5,931 bases of DNA from Acidobacteriota bacterium (GTDB lineage Bacteria; Acidobacteriota; Blastocatellia; Pyrinomonadales; Pyrinomonadaceae), in the NCBI GenBank assembly GCA_023391155.1, contig JAEWBM010000031.1, positions 1 to 5,931 on the forward strand, in the 5' to 3' direction. The position numbers and the translations under genes are program-made. Below are positions 1-4,270 of this stretch, in pieces. Positions within the stretch are counted from its first letter, which is position 1; each line of letters opens with the position of its first letter. The notes beneath the pieces are model-generated. The model worked only from the letters and a program-made list of their open reading frames with translations. It did no database searches and was not told where the DNA came from.

Positions 1-123
1 GCAATGCCCGACAATGTCTTCGACGTCGCCTTCTCGCCCGACGGCAAACGCATCGCCACCGTTCAGGGCAAGCTCAAGACCGATGCCGTTATGCTCACAA
101 AGATCCGGCCCGCCAAAGACTGA
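1..123 (+). CDS. WD40/beta-propeller-type protein, C-terminal fragment
   Basis: Only the last 40 codons lie in the window, in frame from base 1 and ending at TGA 121-123. The residues FDVAFSPDGKRIAT are the typical blade core of WD40 or TolB-like propeller repeats, where a hydrophobic-x-FSPDG-x-hydrophobic pattern marks one beta strand pair. The tail after it (ending KIRPAKD) looks like the closing strand of the last blade plus a short basic end. What the whole protein does, for example whether it is a kinase-linked propeller or an enzyme, cannot be judged from this part. A terminator hairpin starts one base after the stop codon, so this is the last gene of its transcript. Confidence 0.75.
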   Translation, partial: AMPDNVFDVAFSPDGKRIATVQGKLKTDAVMLTKIRPAKD

Positions 124-124
124 A

Positions 125-157
125 AAAGCCGCCCGGTATTAACCGAACGGCTTTCTT
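125..157. terminator. Bidirectional intrinsic terminator (WD40 gene / tRNA operon)
   Basis: AAAGCCG at 125-131 pairs with CGGCTTT at 148-154. After a 2x2 internal loop, the inner stem CGGT/ACCG continues around an ATTA loop. On the plus strand the stem is followed by a weak T-rich run (CTTTCTTA). On the minus strand it ends in five Ts (bases 123-127). It can therefore end the rightward WD40 transcript and the leftward tRNA transcript, whose last tRNA ends at 163. Confidence 0.75.
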
Positions 158-162
158 AAAAG

Positions 163-239
163 TGGCGGAGCCGACGGGGCTCGAACCCGCGACCTCCAAC
201 GTGACAGGCTGGCGTTCTAACCAACTGAACTACGGCTCC
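163..239 (-). tRNA. tRNA-Asp (GUC)
   Basis: Read on the minus strand, the sequence folds as a full cloverleaf of 77 nt including an encoded CCA end (complement TGG at 163-165). The acceptor stem is GGAGCCG/CGGCTCC with discriminator G. The D arm is GTTC/GAAC with G18-G19 in the loop. The anticodon stem is CCAGC/GTTGG with one G-T wobble, the anticodon loop is CTGTCAC, and the T arm carries TTCGAGC. The anticodon GTC (complement at 203-205) reads aspartate codons GAC/GAU. It lies 35 nt downstream of tRNA-Val on the same strand and just before the shared terminator, so the two are probably one transcript. Confidence 0.97.
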
Positions 240-274
240 GCGTTGAAATTCCCACTAAGGAAATCTCTTTGATC

Positions 275-350
275 TGGTGGGCACGAAGGGACTCGAACCC
301 CTAACTTCCTCCTTGTAAGGGAGGCTGTCTACCAATTGACGTACGTGCCC
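275..350 (-). tRNA. tRNA-Val (UAC)
   Basis: On the minus strand this is a 76-nt cloverleaf with encoded CCA (complement at 275-277). The acceptor stem is GGGCACG/CGTGCCC with discriminator A. The anticodon stem is CCTCC/GGAGG and the loop CTTACAA, giving anticodon TAC (complement at 315-317) for valine. The T arm is AGGGG/CCCTT with loop TTCGAGT. One oddity is that the first D-stem pair is C10 with A25, a mismatch where bacterial tRNAs usually have G10 with C or U. The other three D-stem pairs and G18-G19 are intact, so the gene looks functional. Confidence 0.96.
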
Positions 351-401
351 TAAAATCTTTTGAATCTCTCCGCATTGCGGCACGTTGCCCGACCATTTTT
401 T

Positions 402-434
402 CAAAAAAACAACGCCCTTCTCGACTCAAGGGCG
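402..434 (-). terminator. Intrinsic terminator downstream of ispA
   Basis: CGCCCTT (413-419) and AAGGGCG (428-434) form a perfect 7-bp stem with an 8-nt loop. Reading leftward, the stem is followed by TTGTTTTTTTG, a strong U-tract. The orientation suits termination of the ispA transcript, whose stop is about 70 bases upstream. There is no T-run on the plus-strand side, so it is one-directional. It also sits directly downstream of the promoter candidate at 442-471. Confidence 0.75.
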
Positions 435-441
435 AACTGAA

Positions 442-471
442 ATCTTACGAATTATATCGAGCTTGTGTCAA
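442..471 (-). promoter_or_regulatory. Promoter candidate upstream of the tRNA-Val/Asp pair
   Basis: On the minus strand a perfect TTGACA (complement 466-471) is followed after 18 bp by TAAGAT (complement 442-447), a 4/6 match to the sigma-70 -10 box. A TATAAT also occurs (complement 451-456), but only 9 bp from the TTGACA, too close to pair with it. The expected start site is near 435, right at the base of the hairpin at 413-434. It would drive the tRNAs only if that hairpin is read through. I saw no better promoter between the hairpin and tRNA-Val. Confidence 0.5.
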
Positions 472-505
472 GTGCGACCGGCCGGATCGACAGCCTTGCT
501 CCCGG

Positions 506-1384
506 TCAATTTTTACGCCGCTCAAGATATTCGGGAATGGCCGCTAATGGGCCGCCGCTGACACCGATCCGCTCCAGCGCGCCCATGGCCGTTCTGCTGA
601 CCTCCGCGGCATAGTCCTTTGCTCCCTCGAGCCCCATCACTGCGGGATATGTCGCCTTTGCCGAGACCGCGTCCTTCCCGGCCGTCTTGCCCAGCTTTTC
701 CGTCGACTGCGTCACGTCGAGGATGTCGTCGACCACCTGAAACAAAAGCCCGACCGCCCGCCCATATTCACGGACCCCCGTCACGATCTCTTCCCTCACA
801 CCCGCGATCATTGCTCCTGCCGCGGCCGAATACTCGATCAATGCTCCCGTCTTATTGCGGTGGATCGCCTCGAGTTCGTTTTGCGTGATCGTCTTCCCCT
901 CCGCCTCCAGGTCCAAAAACTGCCCCGCCACCATCGCCGCCGCTGCCTCGCCCAGGCCCTTCAGCAGCTCGATCCTGACACCCGCATCAAGCCCCTCATC
1001 CTCGGCGATCGTTTCAAACGCCAGCGCCTGCAGGGCGTCTCCCGCCAGGATCGCCGTCGCATCGCCGAACTTCTTATGGCACGTCTCACGTCCACGCCGC
1101 AGGTCGTCGTCGTCCATCGCCGGCAGGTCGTCATGTATGAGCGAATATGTGTGGATCATCTCGATCGCCGCGGCCGTACCGATCAGCCGGCCCCGGTCCG
1201 CCCCTAACCCTTCTCCCACCGCTAACACGAGTGCCGGACGAAACCGCTTGCCTCCGCCGAAAAGGCTCCATCGCATCGCCTCGCGAAGTTCGCCCGCCGC
1301 ACCTCCGTCCGTCGGAACGCGTCGGTCCAGTTCGGCGTTCACGGCCTTCGCCGCCCCCGATAAAAACTCGTGCAATTCGCTCAT
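506..1384 (-). CDS. ispA: Polyprenyl diphosphate synthase, farnesyl-diphosphate-synthase type
   Basis: This enzyme condenses isopentenyl diphosphate with allylic diphosphates to make farnesyl (possibly geranylgeranyl) diphosphate for quinones, carotenoids and cell-wall lipid carriers; it is cytosolic. Counted from the ATG at 1384 (292 aa): GGGKRFRP at 43-50; first Asp-rich motif DDLPAMD at 85-91, followed by DDDLRRG, the bacterial form with two extra residues; GQ..D at 154-158; KTG at 178-180; FQVVDDILD at 215-223 with the second Asp-rich motif; and LGKTAGKD at 231-238. The YSLIHDD stretch before the first motif closely matches my recollection of E. coli IspA, which favours C15 product; C20 is not excluded. 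An in-frame GTG at 1405 would add seven residues, but the ATG is preferred because a promoter match ends just before it. The gene is transcribed away from the flavin reductase and ends at a strong terminator. Confidence 0.93.
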   Translation of the reverse strand: MSELHEFLSGAAKAVNAELDRRVPTDGGAAGELREAMRWSLFGGGKRFRPALVLAVGEGLGADRGRLIGTAAAIEMIHTYSLIHDDLPAMDDDDLRRGRETCHKKFGDATAILAGDALQALAFETIAEDEGLDAGVRIELLKGLGEAAAAMVAGQFLDLEAEGKTITQNELEAIHRNKTGALIEYSAAAGAMIAGVREEIVTGVREYGRAVGLLFQVVDDILDVTQSTEKLGKTAGKDAVSAKATYPAVMGLEGAKDYAAEVSRTAMGALERIGVSGGPLAAIPEYLERRKN

Positions 1385-1393
1385 TCGGCTAAG

Positions 1394-1421
1394 ATTATCG
1401 TTCACAGCCGAGCGTTTTCAA
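1394..1421 (-). promoter_or_regulatory. ispA promoter candidate (short leader)
   Basis: On the minus strand, TTGAAA (complement 1416-1421, 5/6) is followed after 16 bp by GATAAT (complement 1394-1399, 5/6). The start point would fall near 1387, only a few bases before the ispA ATG at 1384. This implies an almost leaderless mRNA and argues against the GTG start at 1405, which would lie inside the promoter. Confidence 0.5.
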
Positions 1422-1433
1422 AGCTCGCATATT

Positions 1434-1461
1434 TTGATTATCGCTGTTTGTTGGGTAAGAT
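1434..1461 (+). promoter_or_regulatory. Flavin reductase promoter candidate
   Basis: TTGATT (1434-1439, 4/6) lies 16 bp before TAAGAT (1456-1461, 4/6). The start site would fall around 1468, leaving about 9 nt before the ATG at 1477. It is back to back with the ispA promoter candidate, so the 92-bp gap between the genes can hold two divergent promoters. Confidence 0.4.
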
Positions 1462-1476
1462 TTTTCCTCAACGCCT

Positions 1477-1956
1477 ATGCCGATCTCAGAAGAAGATTTC
1501 CGCTCAGCGCTATCGCGGTTTCCGAGCGGAGTTACGGTCGTGACGACAAAAGACAGCGACGGCCGGTTCCACGGCATTACGGTCTCTGCATTTTCTTCCG
1601 TGTCGCTCGATCCGCCGCTCGTTCTCATTTGCATCGAACGGTCCACCGCAAGTCACGAGGCGTTTAGTGAATCGGGTGTCTTCGCCGTCAACATTCTTTC
1701 TTCGGAACAGTCCGGCGTTTCCGAACGCTTTGCCTCCCCGCATGATGACAAGTTCGACGGCGTCGATTTCCGCCTCGGCGAACTCGGGCTGCCGCTCATT
1801 TCCGGCTGCCTCGTCAATCTCGAATGCAAGGTTCGAAACACGGGCGACGGCGGAGACCATACGATATTCATCGGCGAGGTGGAGGCGGTCGAGATCGGAG
1901 ACGGCGACCCGCTCCTTTACTTTAGAAGCGATTATCGCGAGATCGGTGCGGCCTGA
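1477..1956 (+). CDS. Flavin reductase-like FMN-binding protein (HpaC/NtaB type)
   Basis: This is a 159-residue protein covering the whole flavin_reductase-like split-barrel domain. Signatures are FRSALSRFPSGVTVVTT at 8-24, GITVSAFSSVSLDPPLVL at 33-50, FAVNIL at 69-74, GDHTIFIGEVEAV at 126-138 and PLLYFRSDYREIG at 145-157. Family members bind FMN or FAD and use NAD(P)H to supply reduced flavin to a partner monooxygenase such as HpaB-type hydroxylases, or act as small FMN oxidoreductases. No monooxygenase gene lies in the window, so the partner is unknown. The length is normal for the family, and there is no signal peptide, so it is cytoplasmic. No Shine-Dalgarno precedes the ATG. The PHP gene follows after 51 bp on the same strand and may share the transcript. 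Confidence 0.9.
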   Translation: MPISEEDFRSALSRFPSGVTVVTTKDSDGRFHGITVSAFSSVSLDPPLVLICIERSTASHEAFSESGVFAVNILSSEQSGVSERFASPHDDKFDGVDFRLGELGLPLISGCLVNLECKVRNTGDGGDHTIFIGEVEAVEIGDGDPLLYFRSDYREIGAA

Positions 1957-2007
1957 TGTCCGGTTTGGGCCGCCGAATGCGTCTTTTTCTAAAACGGCCC
2001 ATACTTT

Positions 2008-3015
2008 ATGCCCCGATCCCTGAAAAATTTACTGCCCCTGATCGCATTTGCGGCCTTACTCGGCCAGATTCCATGCGACGCCCAAACCTTGAAATGGTAC
2101 CGCGGCAATACCCATACGCATACAAACAACAGCGACGGCGATTCGTCTCCCGATGATGTCGTCAAATGGTATCGGTCGAACGGTTATAACTTCGTCGTCA
2201 TCACCGATCATGAATACATCACGCCGGTCGAACCGCTTAACGATCTCCTTGGAAAGACGGGGGTCTTCCTCATCATTAGCGGCCAGGAAGTAACCGACCG
2301 CGTCAAGAGTGTCCCCTATCACATGAACGGCTTGGGCCTGACGCGGGTGGTGATGCCTGCGGGCCGCGACGACCCCGTTGCGACTCTGCAGGCAAATATC
2401 GACGCGATATCCAAAGCCGGCGGCCTTCCGCAGCTCAATCATCCGAATTTCGGCTGGGCACTGACCGCGCCCCAGATCCGCCAACTTGAGGGGGTGTTCT
2501 TAATGGAGATCGCAAATGCGCACCCGCTGGTAAACAATCACGGGGGCGGCGGCCTTCCTTCGGTTGAAGAGATCTGGGATCAGTTGTTGACCGTAGGCAA
2601 GGTGATCTACGGCATCGCCGATGACGATTCCCACACGTTCAAACGCCCCGGCGACCGCACCGCCGCACTCCCCGGACAGGCGTGGGTCAGCGTCCGGGCA
2701 CCCGAATTAACTTCCGAGGCCATCCTCGCTGCAATGAAGAAAGGTGATTTCTATGGCTCGACAGGCGTCGAGCTCGACGACATCGCATTCGACGGCAAGG
2801 CTCTCACGGTCAATATAAAACCCGCCCGCGGCCGCCTCCATCGCACAGAATTCATCGGTTCCGGTGGAAAGGTCCTCGCCGTTTCTGATTCCGCCCGCGC
2901 GGTTTGCACTGCCCGCGGCGACGAAGGTTATCTCAGGGCCCGGATCACAGATTCGAACGGCCTGCGTGCATGGACTCAGCCCGTGTTCTTGAGGCCTTTT
3001 CTAAGAAAAAAATAA
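2008..3015 (+). CDS. Exported PHP-domain metallohydrolase, CehA/McbA-like
   Basis: The 335-residue protein starts with a signal peptide: basic MPRSLKN, a hydrophobic core LLPLIAFAALLG and a likely cleavage site near residues 23-27. The PHP metal-site motifs follow: H36-x-H38 in GNTHTHTN, D67-H68 in VVITDHEY, E94 in SGQEV, H145 in LNHPNFGW, and D207-x-H209 in ADDDSHTF. The C-terminal part (about 230-335) is a small beta-rich domain ending in RAWTQPVFLRP, as in CehA/McbA-type proteins. PHP proteins are metal-dependent phosphoesterases or amide/ester hydrolases. The substrate here cannot be told from sequence, and CehA's carbaryl activity should not be assumed. Export suggests a periplasmic or extracellular substrate. 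C23 does not sit in a good lipobox (QIPC), so it is probably soluble rather than a lipoprotein. Confidence 0.88.
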   Translation: MPRSLKNLLPLIAFAALLGQIPCDAQTLKWYRGNTHTHTNNSDGDSSPDDVVKWYRSNGYNFVVITDHEYITPVEPLNDLLGKTGVFLIISGQEVTDRVKSVPYHMNGLGLTRVVMPAGRDDPVATLQANIDAISKAGGLPQLNHPNFGWALTAPQIRQLEGVFLMEIANAHPLVNNHGGGGLPSVEEIWDQLLTVGKVIYGIADDDSHTFKRPGDRTAALPGQAWVSVRAPELTSEAILAAMKKGDFYGSTGVELDDIAFDGKALTVNIKPARGRLHRTEFIGSGGKVLAVSDSARAVCTARGDEGYLRARITDSNGLRAWTQPVFLRPFLRKK

Positions 3016-3020
3016 CCTTC

Positions 3021-3911
3021 CTAGCTCTGCTCTTCGAGTATTCCCCGCAGGTCCTTCTCGTCTAAGCGGTAAACCTCGTTGCAGAATCCGCACGTAATCA
3101 CCGCACCGCCATCCTCCTCGAGCATCGAACGCACTTCATCTGCACCCAGCGCCGCCACCATACTCACTGCTTTCTCCTCGGAACACGTACAGGCGAACGA
3201 AACGTCCCGGCTTTCCAGTATCTCGTGGTCGATCTCGCCCAATGCCATCTCGATCAGGTCCTCCGGCCCGCCGCCTTCCGTTATCACTGTTGTCAGGTGC
3301 GGTGCGTGCCTGATCGTGTCTTCTATCATCGTGATTATATGCTCGTTCGCCCCCGGCATCATCTGCACCATCAGCCCGCCCGATGCACTTACCCAAGGCT
3401 CTTCATTTTTCAGCAGTACGCCAAGCAGCACTGCCGATGGTATCTGCTCCGATTTCACCAGGTAGTATGCGAGATCCTCCGCGATCTCGCCCGAAACGAT
3501 CGGCACCGAACCCACGTACGGGTCCGGCCGAAAGCCGATGTCGAAGCCCGCCTCGCGTATCACATAGAAGGTACCCTCACCCACGATCCCGCTCACGTCG
3601 AATTTGCCGCTCGGGTTTGCGGGCAGCTCCGCGAGCGGATTCTTTACATATCCGCGCACCGTCCCTTCGCTGGTCGCCTCTGCAACGATCCCTTCCACCG
3701 GCCCCGTGCAGTCGATCTTTGCCGTCAGCCTGTCAAATTCCTTCAGCGTGGCCCCCATCAGCAAAGCGCCGGTCAGCATCCGCCCCAAAGCCGCCGACGC
3801 GGTCGGCGACGTCTGGTGCCTCCTGATGGCCTCCGCCGCGATCGATGTTGTCGTCGCGGCCAATACCCTGACCGTACCATCGGCCGCAGTGGCGTGTATT
3901 AGCTTGTCCAT
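3021..3911 (-). CDS. hslO: Hsp33 redox-regulated chaperone
   Basis: Hsp33 is a cytosolic holdase. It stays inactive while four cysteines hold zinc; under oxidative stress combined with unfolding it forms disulfides and then binds unfolding proteins. From the ATG at 3911 (296 aa) the protein shows the family N-terminus MDKLIHATAADGTVR, TSPTASAALGRMLTG at 35-49, and the C-terminal redox switch C241-x-C243 and C274-x-x-C277 (CGFC). All four cysteines are present and the length is normal. The reading frame stays open upstream to a TTG at 3947, but MDKL is where the family normally begins, so the ATG is chosen. No Shine-Dalgarno is visible. It converges with the PHP gene, with 5 bp between stop codons, and is divergent from nrdJ. 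Confidence 0.95.
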   Translation of the reverse strand: MDKLIHATAADGTVRVLAATTTSIAAEAIRRHQTSPTASAALGRMLTGALLMGATLKEFDRLTAKIDCTGPVEGIVAEATSEGTVRGYVKNPLAELPANPSGKFDVSGIVGEGTFYVIREAGFDIGFRPDPYVGSVPIVSGEIAEDLAYYLVKSEQIPSAVLLGVLLKNEEPWVSASGGLMVQMMPGANEHIITMIEDTIRHAPHLTTVITEGGGPEDLIEMALGEIDHEILESRDVSFACTCSEEKAVSMVAALGADEVRSMLEEDGGAVITCGFCNEVYRLDEKDLRGILEEQS

Positions 3912-3954
3912 AATGCAAGTGTCCGCAACTGCGGGCGGCAAAGTCAACCGGCCC

Positions 3955-4012
3955 CCGTCTCAGCCGTCTCAGCCGTCTCACCGTCTCCCCCGTCCCTGCG
4001 CAACCTGAGACG
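3955..4012. repeat. Short tandem repeat of CCGTCTCA(G) with one inverted copy
   Basis: CCGTCTCAG occurs at 3955-3963 and 3964-3972, followed by CCGTCTCA (3973-3980), CCGTCTCC (3981-3988) and a degenerate CCGTCCCT (3990-3997). An inverted copy, CTGAGACG, lies at 4005-4012 and can pair with the direct units at 3956-3963 or 3965-3972. The array starts 44 bp upstream of the hslO start codon, so it lies in the hslO promoter or leader zone. Period drifts from 9 to 8 bp. Confidence 0.85.
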
Positions 4013-4082
4013 ATGGCCGCCAAAAACCTTACACGCGGCATTAACTTTCGACCCCGATTGTATGGCAGCCAAAATACTTACG

Positions 4083-4129
4083 CCCCCATATGTCCGCATA
4101 AAAGTTCTTGACATCGCTATATTTTGTGG
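4083..4129 (+). promoter_or_regulatory. Tandem NrdR-box operator candidate
   Basis: The NrdR box known from bacterial nrd promoters is a 16-bp palindrome, acaCwAtATaTwGtgt. Bases 4114-4129 (TCGCTATATTTTGTGG) match all the core positions except one (T for a at position 10). A weaker copy at 4083-4098 keeps C and the central ATAT-T. The two are offset by 31 bp, the usual spacing of paired NrdR boxes. The strong box fills the promoter spacer, so bound NrdR would block RNA polymerase. Confidence 0.7.
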
Positions 4130-4136
4130 TTAGTAT
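4108..4136 (+). promoter_or_regulatory. nrdJ promoter
   Basis: A perfect TTGACA at 4108-4113 and TAGTAT at 4131-4136 (4/6) are separated by the ideal 17 bp. The start site would be near 4143, giving a leader of about 128 nt. The NrdR-box match lies entirely within the spacer. Confidence 0.7.
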
Positions 4137-4270
4137 GAGGTTAGTTTACTTCTTTCATCGGGCCCCGCACCCGAAGTTTTCTCGACCGGATATTTGTATT
4201 TTGTGAATTCTTTCCGCGTTCGGCTGATGGTAATATAGTCGTCACACTGACGCATTCCAACTAAAATCCT

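Larger units (their letters stand above)
3912..4270. other. Divergent intergenic region between hslO and nrdJ
   Basis: This 359-bp gap has no convincing gene. The hslO side (to about 4012) is GC-rich and holds the tandem repeat described separately. The nrdJ side is AT-richer and holds the nrdJ promoter, two NrdR-box matches and a leader of about 128 nt. The leader contains a 5-bp hairpin, TCGGG/CCCGA (4158-4174), followed by TTTT. A weak extended -10 element, TGGTAATAT, lies at 4228-4236. For hslO, TTGACT (complement 3942-3947) lies 18 bp from a poor -10 match, GACACT (complement 3918-3923). I found no B12-riboswitch hallmark in the leader. Confidence 0.6.

Noticed and set aside
451..471. 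TATAAT next to TTGACA upstream of the tRNAs
   Set aside because: The two consensus hexamers are only 9 bp apart, too close for one sigma-70 promoter. The TTGACA pairs better with TAAGAT at 18 bp.
855..1667. 270-codon plus-strand frame antisense to ispA
   Set aside because: Its composition is Ser/Arg/Pro-rich as expected of the reverse of a GC-biased gene. It overlaps both ispA and the flavin reductase, which carry real family motifs.
1956..2156. Small plus-strand ORF overlapping the flavin reductase stop (ATGA-type overlap)
   Set aside because: The overlap arrangement is attractive, but the frame runs into the PHP gene in another frame, has no domain, and would cover the PHP signal-peptide codons.
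3225..3902. 225-codon plus-strand frame antisense to hslO
   Set aside because: It is Arg/His/Cys-rich shadow sequence without a domain; Hsp33 on the other strand is certain.
3912..3947. Upstream TTG start for hslO at 3947
   Set aside because: It adds 12 residues not typical of Hsp33, which begins at MDKL. The TTG lies within a -35-like TTGACT.
4226..4241. Third NrdR-like half site (ATATAGT)
   Set aside because: Only one half of the palindrome matches, and its offset of 112 bp from the strong box is not an NrdR spacing.
4137..4270. Cobalamin riboswitch upstream of the B12-dependent reductase
   Set aside because: The leader is short and lacks a recognisable B12 box or the multi-helix core of the Cbl riboswitch.
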